Shown here: positions 55,199-63,593 of the stretch, piece after piece
Layout: each line of letters starts with the position of its first letter
Position numbering within the stretch: the stretch's first letter is position 1
Made by a program: the position numbers and the translations under genes
Source of the DNA: JBMNFB01 sp050949085
GTDB lineage: Bacteria > Bacillota > UBA994 > UBA5500
DNA: 64,000 nt
Direction: 5' to 3'
NCBI GenBank assembly: GCA_050949085.1
Contig: JBMNFB010000009.1
Coordinates: 372,001 to 436,000 of the forward strand
Notes under the pieces: model-generated
Told to the model about the DNA's origin: nothing
Database searches by the model: none
Seen by the model: only the letters and a program-made list of their open reading frames with translations

Positions 55199-55675
55199 TT
55201 AGAGTTTGATCTCTACAACCTCATACTTGAAGCTTCCCGCCGGCGCCTGCACCTCGATTACATCGCCCACCTGGCGCCCCATCAGTGCCTGCCCCAGGGG
55301 CGACTCGTTAGAGATCCGACCATTGATCGGATTTGCTTCCATTGAACCAACCACGGCATACTCCAGTTCATCGCCGGAGTCCAGATCCTTGAGCCGAACA
55401 ACCGCGCCTACGTTCACCCGATCCAGATCGACAGTGGTCTGATCGATGATTCGCACATTGCGCAGCGTCTTCTCCAGAGAAGAAATCCTGCTTTCGACGA
55501 TCGCCTGCTCTTTCTTGGCATCGTCATACTCAGAGTTCTCACTGAGATCGCCAAATCCGATGGCGGTCTTGATGCGCTCGGCAACTTCCTTGCGCTTGGC
55601 ATGCTTCAGATAGTCGAGCTCTTCCTCGAGCTTCTGCAGACCGGCGGCGGTCAGCAAGGTCTCTTTCTCTGCCAT
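55199..55675 (-). CDS. greA: transcription elongation factor GreA
   Basis: The 158-residue protein has an N-terminal coiled coil (LTAAGLQKLEEELDYLKHAK; FGDLSENSEYDDAKKEQA with the catalytic acidic tip). A C-terminal FKBP-like domain (SPLGQALMGRQVGDVIEVQA) follows. It rescues backtracked RNA polymerase. The ATG at 55675 has AAAGGAG seven bases upstream; a frame 12 codons longer is not supported. Confidence 0.96.
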   Translation of the reverse strand: MAEKETLLTAAGLQKLEEELDYLKHAKRKEVAERIKTAIGFGDLSENSEYDDAKKEQAIVESRISSLEKTLRNVRIIDQTTVDLDRVNVGAVVRLKDLDSGDELEYAVVGSMEANPINGRISNESPLGQALMGRQVGDVIEVQAPAGSFKYEVVEIKL

Positions 55676-55883
55676 GTCCCTCTCTCCTTTAACAGCTGGT
55701 AAACTTAGCATATGGCCTAATTCCTAGGTCAAAATGCCAGACGCATCCATCAGAACAATAGATGCGTTGGTGTGCTTTATGATATGTCCTTAGGGTAGAA
55801 ACTATACAACAGCCAGCACTCTGGCGTTCCCGGCTATTATGCCTGGCGACAGTAAGCCATTATACGGGGCGCCCCACAAGGCG

Positions 55884-56786
55884 TCAACCGGAGCCGTGGC
55901 CAGCATCGGCAGCCTGATGGTATTCCCAGCGATAGCGCCAACCACTCCACTCCCAGGCTTCGCGGGCCGCAACAACCTGCCGAGCGACCAGTACGGTGTC
56001 GCTAGCCCGCCAGCGCTGCGCATAGGCGCAGAACATCACCGCCTCCAGCAGCGGCAGACGATCCTCTTCAGCCGCCAGAAGCCGCTCAGGCAGCGGCAGG
56101 ATCTCGTCCAGTGCAAATGATACGCTGGCGCAGCCTGGCAAGCAATCATAAGGCGCTCCGTTGGTCAGAATGATCAGGGTGCCCCTTCTTAGCGCCAGCG
56201 ACTCGATAAATCGCAAATTCTCGCCAGAAACGATGAGGACATGCGCATCCAACCTGCCGCTGGCATAAGGCAATTGCCGCACGGCCAGGCCTGAGGCACC
56301 GAGAGGCAATGAATGAAAGACTCGCGAACGCAAGACAGTCAGCGAGCGCACGACCGGTTCGAGGGCAGCCTGCCAAAGTCTCTCCTCGGCAGGGGCAACA
56401 GCAAGGCCAACAGACAGCCGATCGCCAAAGACCCTGAGCTCTGACTTCAGCTGCCCGAGCAACTCAACCACCAGCGCCGTAGACAAGAGACGACCGCGCC
56501 TCGGGCCGCCATCCGGCAGGCTGAGGGATGGCACCAGGTACTGCGGCTTTCGATCAGCTAGATCGGTTACCCAACCTGTCACCGACGAGTCGGCGGGGCC
56601 AGCCACCGTCTCCAGACCGACCTCGTGCTCCCCGCAGGTTACACCCCCGCTCCACAGCGTCTTGGGTGGCAGTTTTCGCCCGACCCGTTCCAGCAACTCA
56701 TCGGACAGGAATCTGGTCCAATAAGCATACTCGGCCCACCTTGAGCCAGCGAGCCCTTGTGCATAGATAACCGGACCACACATCAT
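55884..56786 (-). CDS. orphan hypothetical protein (300 residues)
   Basis: I do not recognise this protein. It starts MMCGPVIYAQGLAGSRWAEY and is soluble, without membrane spans or signal peptide. Segments such as TLWSGGVTCGEHEVGLETVA, LIILTNGAPYDCLPGCASVS and VMFCAYAQRWRASDTVLVAR suggest an alpha/beta fold. Five cysteines are scattered, one pair close together (CLPGC). It lies alone between greA and dusB with gaps of over 150 bases on both sides. Codon use looks like that of its neighbours. Confidence 0.7.
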   Translation of the reverse strand: MMCGPVIYAQGLAGSRWAEYAYWTRFLSDELLERVGRKLPPKTLWSGGVTCGEHEVGLETVAGPADSSVTGWVTDLADRKPQYLVPSLSLPDGGPRRGRLLSTALVVELLGQLKSELRVFGDRLSVGLAVAPAEERLWQAALEPVVRSLTVLRSRVFHSLPLGASGLAVRQLPYASGRLDAHVLIVSGENLRFIESLALRRGTLIILTNGAPYDCLPGCASVSFALDEILPLPERLLAAEEDRLPLLEAVMFCAYAQRWRASDTVLVARQVVAAREAWEWSGWRYRWEYHQAADAGHGSG

Positions 56787-56942
56787 GGCAAGTCACCCCC
56801 TGCTGCGAGTTGGCCTCCATAGTACCCTTATGCCGAGCAGGAAGCAGAACATGATTGTGTGCTCCCTTATTCTAGCTCATTTCGAATAAGATGAATAGAG
56901 GAAAATTCCCACTATTGCCTTGGGGTGTCACAGGCTAACAGC

Positions 56943-57908
56943 CTATCCGCCGCTAAACACCTGGCGCAACAGTTCCTGCAGCTCTTCAAGAGAGCTCGTC
57001 TGATTGATGGCTTCCCGCGTGCGGGCCGCCTGCGGCAAGCCCTTGACGTAGGCCGCCAGTGTCTTGCGCATCTCGCGCAGAGCGACAGCTTCACCCTTGA
57101 GCTCAACGGTCAGCCGCAGGTGCTCCTGGACAATTTCCAGGCGCTCTGGCAGCGCCGGATCGGGATCATAGCTGCCGGTCTCCAGCAGTTGGCTGATCTG
57201 CTGAAACAGCCAGGGGCGCCCCATGGCTCCCCGCCCGATCATCACGGCATCGCAGCCGGTTTGCTCGATCATCGCCAGTGCATCCTCCGGGCGGACGATA
57301 TTACCGTTACCGATCACCGGAATCTTCACCGCCTCACGCACCTGACGGATGATCCCCCAATCGGCCCGCCCACTATAAAACTGCTCCCGAGTGCGGCCGT
57401 GAACCGCCACAGCGGCCACGCCCGCCGCTTCCACCGCCTGGGCCAGTTCCACCGCCGCCGGCTGGTCTTCATCCCAGCCCTTGCGCATCTTCACCGTCAC
57501 CGGCACAGGCACCGCCTGCACGACAGCGGCAGCAATCTCGGCCGCCAGAGGAATGTTGCGCATCAGGGCACTCCCTTCGCCATTCCTGACAATCTTTGGG
57601 GTGGGACAGCCCATATTGATGTCTATCAGGTCGCAGTCACTCAACTCCCAGGCCAACCGCGCAGCCTTCGCCATGGCCGCCGGATCGCTGCCAAAGATCT
57701 GCATGCTGATCGGCCGCTCCGCCGCAGCGACCTGCAGCATCCGCTTCGTCTTGTCCTGGCCGTAGACAAGCCCCAGGTCGCTGACCATTTCGCTGTAGAC
57801 CAGGGCGCACCCAAAACGTTTGCAGATCAGACGATAGGCCTGATCGGTAAAGCCAGCCATCGGTGCCGCTATGACCCGATTTTGCAGTTTGACAGAACCT
57901 ATCTGCAT
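56943..57908 (-). CDS. dusB: tRNA-dihydrouridine synthase DusB
   Basis: The 321-residue flavoenzyme has APMAGFTDQAYRLICKRFG, DINMGCPTPKIVRNGEGSAL with the catalytic Cys, HGRTREQFYSGRADW and the FMN-phosphate motif IGNGNIVRPEDAL. It reduces uridines in the tRNA D-loop. The ATG at 57908 is favoured by an AGGTG site; a GTG three codons earlier is possible. Confidence 0.94.
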   Translation of the reverse strand: MQIGSVKLQNRVIAAPMAGFTDQAYRLICKRFGCALVYSEMVSDLGLVYGQDKTKRMLQVAAAERPISMQIFGSDPAAMAKAARLAWELSDCDLIDINMGCPTPKIVRNGEGSALMRNIPLAAEIAAAVVQAVPVPVTVKMRKGWDEDQPAAVELAQAVEAAGVAAVAVHGRTREQFYSGRADWGIIRQVREAVKIPVIGNGNIVRPEDALAMIEQTGCDAVMIGRGAMGRPWLFQQISQLLETGSYDPDPALPERLEIVQEHLRLTVELKGEAVALREMRKTLAAYVKGLPQAARTREAINQTSSLEELQELLRQVFSGG

Positions 57909-58025
57909 GACGCTCACCTGCCTGAAGTCTTGACAATTAGCTCAACTGTATCTATGGTATTGTAGCACAGTTCCTCTGGGGTAAACGTGATCTTGCGCGA
58001 CAGGAGAAATGGCGCAAACTCTCAA

Positions 58026-58054
58026 TTGCCTTCAGCGCTGTCGCATGTTATAAT
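58026..58054 (+). promoter_or_regulatory. promoter of tRNA-Pro
   Basis: TTGCCT - 17 bases - TATAAT, 16 bases before the tRNA. Confidence 0.7.
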
Positions 58055-58070
58055 GATTGAGCGATTGCAT

Positions 58071-58147
58071 CGGGGCGTGGCTCAGCTTGGTAGAGCGCAC
58101 GGTTCGGGACCGTGAGGTCGAAGGTTCAAATCCTTTCGCCCCGACCA
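58071..58147 (+). tRNA. tRNA-Pro (CGG)
   Basis: 77 bases, full cloverleaf with encoded CCA. The anticodon loop TTCGGGA gives anticodon CGG. It is a single-gene transcript with its own promoter and terminator. Confidence 0.96.
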
Positions 58148-58156
58148 GATGTGAAC

Positions 58157-58191
58157 AAAAATCGCCCCGTCTCAGCGGGGCGATTTTTTTT
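58157..58191 (+). terminator. terminator of tRNA-Pro, probably bidirectional
   Basis: AAAAATCGCCCCG TCTCAG CGGGGCGATTTTTTTT. A shorter T-run on the minus strand lets it also serve the gene ending at 58225. Confidence 0.93.
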
Positions 58192-58224
58192 GCTTCCTGT
58201 ACCACAGGAAGGTGCTATCTACTC

Positions 58225-58653
58225 TCAGCCACAGTCGCCATCGTCATCAGCATCCAGCGCCTCGTCCAACAACTGGATGGCGGTTTCGACGCAGAATTCC
58301 ACATACCCGGCACAGGTTGCCCGATAGTCATCGCCGGCCGGCTTGATGTCACAACAATTCATGGAACCATATTTCGCCTGAAAAGCTTCCACCAGTTGCT
58401 TGGTGACGGTGCGCAGCTGATCCGCCCGCGGCTCACCCATGGTGCGTCCCAGGTAGAGACCGAGCCCGGCAATGGCTCCGGCCAGGGCGCCGCAGAGGCC
58501 GCCGCTAGCGACGCCGCCTCCAAAGCCGCCCATCAGCTTCAGACCAAGATCGCGCTCAGCCTGGCTGAGATGTCCCGACATCCCCAGCCATGCTGCTTCA
58601 GCACAGTTATATTTCTGCTCATAGAATTCGCGCGCAAGTGCTGCTTCGCTCAT
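58225..58653 (-). CDS. C_GCAxxG_C_C family redox-type protein
   Basis: The 142-residue protein has NCAEAAWLG, the SGGLCGALAGAIAGLGLYLG motif (the GCAxxG pattern with L for the first variable), CCDIKPAG and C-terminal cysteines. This matches the C_GCAxxG_C_C family, thought to bind a metal or act in redox reactions and common in anaerobes. No partner gene is nearby. It ends in a Cys-containing acidic tail. Confidence 0.85.
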   Translation of the reverse strand: MSEAALAREFYEQKYNCAEAAWLGMSGHLSQAERDLGLKLMGGFGGGVASGGLCGALAGAIAGLGLYLGRTMGEPRADQLRTVTKQLVEAFQAKYGSMNCCDIKPAGDDYRATCAGYVEFCVETAIQLLDEALDADDDGDCG

Positions 58654-58720
58654 GTTTCAACCCTCCTCCATTACATATGGCTATATTATAGCACCATGTA
58701 ATAAGGAAAGGCGATGGTTC

Positions 58721-59629
58721 TTATTTCTCTCCGACGATCCGCACTTCTGGCTCCAGCCGGACGCCAAACTTCTCGTGCACCGTCTCCTGCACATGATGAA
58801 TCAATTGCTCCACATCGGCTGCGGTCGCACCACCCACGTTGACAACAAAGCCAGCGTGCAGCGTGCTCACTTCGGCTCCGCCGATTCGCTTACCCTTGAG
58901 GCCGGCATCCTGGATCAGCGCCCCCGCGTAGTGGCCTGGCGGACGCTTGAAGGTGCTGCCGGCACTGGGCAGGTGCAGCGGCTGCTTGGCCCGGCGCCGG
59001 GCGGCCAGATCGGCGATAATCGCCTGGCTCGTGTCCGGATCCTGCGGTTGCAGCCGTAGCGCTGCCTTGACGACAATCAGCTCCTTGCCCTGCAGAGCGC
59101 TATGTCGATAGCCAAAATTCAGCTCCTCCGCCTGAAACTCGTGCAGCTGCCCCGCATAATCCATCGCCCAGACGCGAGCGATAACGTCCTTCATCTCGCC
59201 GCCATATGCCCCGGCGTTCATCAACACCGCACCGCCCAGCGTACCAGGAATGCCAGCAGCAAACTCCAGTCCACCCAGCGAGGCATCCACCGCTGCGCGC
59301 GCCAGCGCCGCCAGGGAGATCCCGGCTTCGGCTTCCATTCCCTCCTCGGTCAGCGTCACCGTGGACATCGCGCCAGCAACCTTGATCACCACGGCGCGAA
59401 TCCCCCTATCGCGTACCAGAAGGTTGCTGCCGTTACCCATCACGAAGATCGGCAACTCATGCTCGCCACAGAACTGGACAACCTGCTGCAGCTCCTCAAT
59501 GGTACGAGGAACGACCAACGCATCCGCCGGACCACCGATGTCAAAAGTGGTGTGACGGCTCATCGGCTCGTGCAGATGTACTGCCTCCGGGAAAGCAGCC
59601 TGCAGACGGCGCAAAATCTCGTCCGTCAA
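58721..59629 (-). CDS. murB: UDP-N-acetylenolpyruvoylglucosamine reductase
   Basis: The 302-residue flavoprotein has the FAD-binding motifs SRHTTFDIGGPADALV and FVMGNGSNLLVRDRG, GIPGTLGGAVLMNAGAYGGE and AGSTFKRPPGHYAGALI with the proton-donor Ser. It is the type II (short) MurB. The start is a TTG behind AGGAAGAGGGG. It makes UDP-MurNAc for peptidoglycan. Confidence 0.96.
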   Translation of the reverse strand: MTDEILRRLQAAFPEAVHLHEPMSRHTTFDIGGPADALVVPRTIEELQQVVQFCGEHELPIFVMGNGSNLLVRDRGIRAVVIKVAGAMSTVTLTEEGMEAEAGISLAALARAAVDASLGGLEFAAGIPGTLGGAVLMNAGAYGGEMKDVIARVWAMDYAGQLHEFQAEELNFGYRHSALQGKELIVVKAALRLQPQDPDTSQAIIADLAARRRAKQPLHLPSAGSTFKRPPGHYAGALIQDAGLKGKRIGGAEVSTLHAGFVVNVGGATAADVEQLIHHVQETVHEKFGVRLEPEVRIVGEK

Positions 59630-59659
59630 GTCTAACCAGCCCCTCTTCCTAAAAATTGC

Positions 59660-60757
59660 TCAGCTCTGGCGCAAATCGCGCGGATAGGACGTGAGTGTGC
59701 GGGCGCCTGCAGCCGTAATCACCACGTTATCCTCGATACGCACCCCGCCTTTGCCAGGCAGATAGATCCCTGGCTCGATGGTGAACGTATGCCCCGGCTG
59801 CAGAATCTGCTCATTCCCACTGACGATATAGGGTTCCTCATGCACTTCCAGACCTATTCCGTGCCCGGTGCGATGGGTAAAGTACTCGCCATAACCACCG
59901 TCGACAATCACCTGGCGGGTGACGGCATCCACAGCCCCAGCCGTCATCCCCGCTCGGGCCGCCTCGCAGCCGGCAGCATTGGCCTGCAGCACCAGTTCAT
60001 AGATCCGGTTCATCTCTTCATCCAGATCGCCGGTCGCAAACGTCCGGGTGATATCGGACACGTAACCATCGATGGAAGCGCCCAGATCGGCCAGCACCAG
60101 ATCGCCTGGCTCCACGCGGCGCTCGCTGGCGCTGGCATGCGGCAAGGCAGTGCGCTCTCCAGAGACGACTGTGATAAAGGCCACGCCAGCCTCGGGATAG
60201 TGCTGCCGCAGAGCAGCGATGGCGGCTGACTGCAGCTCCAGCTCGGTGGGCCGTTCTTCCAGTCGCTCCCTGATGGCGTCCAGCATCACGTTCACTGCAT
60301 CGGCGGCGCGCTGAATCGCCGCTAGCTCCGCCTCATCCTTCGCCATGCGCAGTTCGGCTAACAGCGGCCGCGCGTCCACCGGCTGGCAACCGCCCACTGC
60401 CTGCGCTACCAGGTCATATTCCAGCAGTCGACACGCGCGATATTCAAAGGCGATTCTGCCGCCCCAGTTTCCGCCCCTAAGGCCTGCCGTAAGCGCTGCC
60501 TGCGGGCCGGCTTCATCCGTATAGGTCAGCAGATTATCGATTCCCGTACCACGTCTCACTCGCTCAGCTTCAAAGGCAGGGCAGAAGAACGCTGCTTCAC
60601 CCTCTGCGGGTACCAGCAGAAATGCCGGCCGCTCGCTCATCCCCATCCGAAACCCGCTTAAGTAGACCAAACTTGCTCCCGGCACCACAACAAAACCAGC
60701 CAGGCCTTCCCGCCGGGCCACTTCCTGCAGCCTGGCCACCCGCGCCTGATTAATCAT
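59660..60757 (-). CDS. M24-family aminopeptidase (Xaa-Pro dipeptidase-like)
   Basis: The 365-residue protein has a creatinase N-terminal domain (about 1-135). The pita-bread catalytic domain has metal ligands in LVLADLGASIDGYVSDITRT, HRTGHGIGLEVHEEPY, FTIEPGIYLPG and GGVRIEDNVVI. It cleaves peptides with proline in position two. It overlaps the sensor-kinase gene upstream by eight bases. Confidence 0.92.
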   Translation of the reverse strand: MINQARVARLQEVARREGLAGFVVVPGASLVYLSGFRMGMSERPAFLLVPAEGEAAFFCPAFEAERVRRGTGIDNLLTYTDEAGPQAALTAGLRGGNWGGRIAFEYRACRLLEYDLVAQAVGGCQPVDARPLLAELRMAKDEAELAAIQRAADAVNVMLDAIRERLEERPTELELQSAAIAALRQHYPEAGVAFITVVSGERTALPHASASERRVEPGDLVLADLGASIDGYVSDITRTFATGDLDEEMNRIYELVLQANAAGCEAARAGMTAGAVDAVTRQVIVDGGYGEYFTHRTGHGIGLEVHEEPYIVSGNEQILQPGHTFTIEPGIYLPGKGGVRIEDNVVITAAGARTLTSYPRDLRQS

Positions 60758-62144
60758 CCGGCAACCCCTCCTCTGTTCTCGGTAAAGTAACCATAAATCG
60801 GCTTCCCTTACCTAATTGGCTCTGCACGCTGATCTTCCCTGCATGCAGCTGGACAATCCGTTCGACAATGGCGAGACCGAGCCCGCTGCCGCCAGTGTCG
60901 CGCAATCGCGCCTTGTCGCCGCGGTAGAAGCGATCAAAGATATGGGGCAGATCGGCCGGATCGATCCCTGCACCCTGGTCGATCACCGTCAACCAGAAGC
61001 GATGCGAATCCAGCTCCTCCCGAAACTCCACCGTCTGGCCCGGCTGGCTATGCTTGATGGCGTTATCGCCGAGATTGAGGAACACCTGCTTCAGCTTTTC
61101 GGGATCGGCCGGCAGAGTGATAGGCACCAGCAGCGCCTCATGCCGCAGCGTGACACCGCGGCTCGCGGCCAGAGGCTGCAACAACTGAACGATAGAGGCG
61201 ACCAGTTCGCTGGGATTGACAAGCTCCTTCTGCAGGTGCACCGTGCCTTCCAGGCGGCTGACCTGCAGCAGTTCCTCCACCAGCCCGTGCAGCCGCTCCA
61301 GCTCATGCAGGGCAGCGTTGAGCAGCTCCTCAAGTCGCCCAGGCGGCAAGTTGCTGCCGCCCGCCGCCAACGGTTCCAGCAGGGCCTGTAGCGAGGCCAG
61401 CGGCGTGCGCAGCTCGTGGGCAGCATCGGCCAGGAACTGATTGCGCAGCCGCTCCAGCTGTTTCAGCTTTTCAGCCATCAGATTAAAGTTATGAGTCAGG
61501 GTAGCCAGTTCATCCCGTCCCCGCGGCGGCACTGGCCGATGCGGCTCCCCCCGGGTCAGCCGCTGCACCGACTGGTCCAGCAGCTGAACAGGCCGCACGA
61601 GCCGCCGCGCCAGGACGCTGCTGGCCAGAATTGTCAGCAGCAGGATCAGCACAACGCTGCCCAGAAGCGTCCAGAGCAACTGCATCAGCAGCTGCTGCAA
61701 GTCATGCAGCCCCTCAACGTAGAGCAGACAACCGACAACCTGGCGTGCCTGCCAGACAGGCACCGCCGTCTGCATCGTCCAGACTGTCTTGCCCCGATAG
61801 TGGTTGGCCGCCGGTTTCCCCTGCAACGCAGCCCTAACCTCGGGGTACCTGGCGAGAGAGGTGCCTGCCGAATAGGTGCCAAAGGGATCGAGCACTACCT
61901 GGCCAGCCTCATCCAGCAGAATCAGTCTCCCCGGCAATTGCTGCCCCAACGCCGCCAGGGAGGCCTGCTGTTCGGGCAATGCCAGGCGACCCAGTCCCGT
62001 GGCAGCGATCTGGGTTTGCAGCAGCTGGGCCGAGCGCTGTTGCTCCAGCAGGTAAGCATAGATGGTGCCGAACAATACCAGCGACAGGGCCAGCAGACTG
62101 ATAACGATAACGGTGCCATATGACACCACAAGTCGACGCCACAT
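60750..62144 (-). CDS. two-component sensor histidine kinase
   Basis: The 464-residue kinase has membrane segments at about 10-30 and 155-178 with an extracytoplasmic sensor (about 33-150) between. A HAMP domain (ASSVLARRLVRPVQLLDQSV), H-box DAAHELRTPLASLQALLEPL, N-box NLGDNAIKHSQPG, and G boxes DQGAGIDPADLPHIFDRFYR and GGSGLGLAIVERI follow. The ligand is unknown. It lies one base after the response regulator gene and is coupled to it. Confidence 0.94.
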   Translation of the reverse strand: MWRRLVVSYGTVIVISLLALSLVLFGTIYAYLLEQQRSAQLLQTQIAATGLGRLALPEQQASLAALGQQLPGRLILLDEAGQVVLDPFGTYSAGTSLARYPEVRAALQGKPAANHYRGKTVWTMQTAVPVWQARQVVGCLLYVEGLHDLQQLLMQLLWTLLGSVVLILLLTILASSVLARRLVRPVQLLDQSVQRLTRGEPHRPVPPRGRDELATLTHNFNLMAEKLKQLERLRNQFLADAAHELRTPLASLQALLEPLAAGGSNLPPGRLEELLNAALHELERLHGLVEELLQVSRLEGTVHLQKELVNPSELVASIVQLLQPLAASRGVTLRHEALLVPITLPADPEKLKQVFLNLGDNAIKHSQPGQTVEFREELDSHRFWLTVIDQGAGIDPADLPHIFDRFYRGDKARLRDTGGSGLGLAIVERIVQLHAGKISVQSQLGKGSRFMVTLPRTEEGLPDD

Positions 62145-62145
62145 G

Positions 62146-62832
62146 CTAACGCTCCTCGCGCCAATAGTAGCCGTGCCCGCGCGCCGTCAACAGGTAGATC
62201 GGCCGACTGGGCTCCGGCTCCAGCTTGTCGCGCAGGCGATGCACGTGCACGTCCACCGTGCGCGTATCACCTGCGAAATCGTAATCCCAGACGTTCTGCA
62301 GCAGCTGCTCACGGGTATAGATCCGCCCGGGATGAGTGGCCAGCAGAATCAGCAGATCAAACTCCTTGGCCGTCAGCTCCAGCTCCTCCTCGCCCTTGCA
62401 GATCAGGCGCCGGTTGAGGTCGATGGTGAAGTCGGGAAACCTGAGCAGCGGCTGATCGGCCAGGCTCCGGCCGCGACGCAGCACCGCCTTGATCCGGGCG
62501 ATCAGCTCGCGCCCGTGGAACGGCTTAACGATATAGTCGTCAGCGCCGATCTCCAGCCCGAGGATGCGATCCAGCGCCTCGCCGCGGGCAGAAAGCATGA
62601 TCACCGGAATCTGCGACCCCTGAGCGCGCAGGTCGCGGCAGACGGTGATGCCATCCTTGCCCGGCAGCATCACATCCAGCAAGACCAGATCGATGCCGCC
62701 CTGAGCGAGGCGCGGCAGCACGTCATCACCGCGACCCAGCGACTCCACCTGATAGCCAGCCTGCTCCAGGGTCAGCGTCAGGCCCTTCACCAGGCCGGGT
62801 TCATCGTCCACGATCAAGATTCGTTCATTCAA
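62146..62832 (-). CDS. OmpR/PhoB-type response regulator
   Basis: About 228 residues. The receiver domain has RILIVDDEPGLVKGL, the phospho-accepting Asp in LVLLDVMLPGKDG and the Lys in DYIVKPFHGREL. A winged-helix effector domain (LELTAKEFDLLILLATHPGR; GDTRTVDVHVHRLRDKLE) follows. The TTG at 62832 is favoured by AAGGCGGTGG; the longer frame adds 20 unlike residues. It pairs with the kinase at 60750. Confidence 0.94.
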   Translation of the reverse strand: MNERILIVDDEPGLVKGLTLTLEQAGYQVESLGRGDDVLPRLAQGGIDLVLLDVMLPGKDGITVCRDLRAQGSQIPVIMLSARGEALDRILGLEIGADDYIVKPFHGRELIARIKAVLRRGRSLADQPLLRFPDFTIDLNRRLICKGEEELELTAKEFDLLILLATHPGRIYTREQLLQNVWDYDFAGDTRTVDVHVHRLRDKLEPEPSRPIYLLTARGHGYYWREER

Positions 62833-62905
62833 ACTATCCACCGCCTTTTCTACAAAACCATCACGTTGGCGGTTCCGAGACAGCTGCTGCAAGAGGAAGT
62901 TAAGA

Positions 62906-63355
62906 TCAGGATGGCGCTTCAGAACCGTTCTCAGACGCTGCTTCCCTTGAGGGATTTCCCCCTCCCATCTCCAACACCTGCTGCAAGAGATTTTTATCCA
63001 GCTGGTGGGTGAGCAGAGCGCTCACCTCGGTCGGCAGCAGAAATGCTCCCCATTCAATCTCCGCTCCATCCACCTGCAAGCTGTCGCTCTCTGTAGTCAT
63101 CACAAACCAATGCACGCGTTTCGGCTGCAAGCGCCCATCAGGGCGGCGGAAGCTGTAGGCCGTATCGGGAGCTGCGGCCACAATCCGGGCCTGCAGGCCG
63201 GCTTCCTCGGCCACCTCGCGCAGCGCAGCCTGCGTGGCCGTTTCGCCTGCTTCCAGATGTCCTTTGGGGAAAACGTACTCGCCGCGAAAATTGCGCAGGA
63301 TCAGGACTCGATCCTGCCAGAAGACGATTCCTCCGGCGCTGACCTCCTCCCGCAT
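62906..63355 (-). CDS. Nudix hydrolase
   Basis: The 149-residue protein has the full Nudix box GHLEAGETATQAALREVAEE followed by AGL. FRGEYVFPKGHL suits the diadenosine-polyphosphate or general nucleotide clean-up type. The tail (about 125-149) is polar. Substrate is unknown. Confidence 0.92.
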   Translation of the reverse strand: MREEVSAGGIVFWQDRVLILRNFRGEYVFPKGHLEAGETATQAALREVAEEAGLQARIVAAAPDTAYSFRRPDGRLQPKRVHWFVMTTESDSLQVDGAEIEWGAFLLPTEVSALLTHQLDKNLLQQVLEMGGGNPSREAASENGSEAPS

Positions 63356-63359
63356 CTTG

Positions 63360-63539
63360 TCACCTCATCTCATCCCGGTCGCGCCAGGCTGCGCGACGAT
63401 TGACAAAGTCGCACAGCCGATTGTGGGCGCGAACCTCCAGATATTCATCCACCGCGTCGTCCCACTGCGGATTAGTACCGCCCCAGGCAAAAAGCTCAGG
63501 CATCCGCAACGGACGACACTTGATCCCCCGTCTGGTCAC
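63360..63539 (-). CDS. small hypothetical protein upstream of the Nudix gene
   Basis: A 59-residue frame from a GTG at 63539 with AAGGAGG seven bases upstream. It reads MTRRGIKCRPLRMPELFAWG, then GTNPQWDDAVDEYLEVRAHN and RLCDFVNRRAAWRDRDEMR. Its stop lies four bases before the Nudix start, so coupling is likely. No family is recognised. The strong ribosome site and tight fit argue that it is real. Confidence 0.6.
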   Translation of the reverse strand: MTRRGIKCRPLRMPELFAWGGTNPQWDDAVDEYLEVRAHNRLCDFVNRRAAWRDRDEMR

Positions 63540-63593
63540 CGACTAGCCCTCCTTCCCGGCCGAATCTGTCCGTGGAGGGCAGGCCACTGCTCT

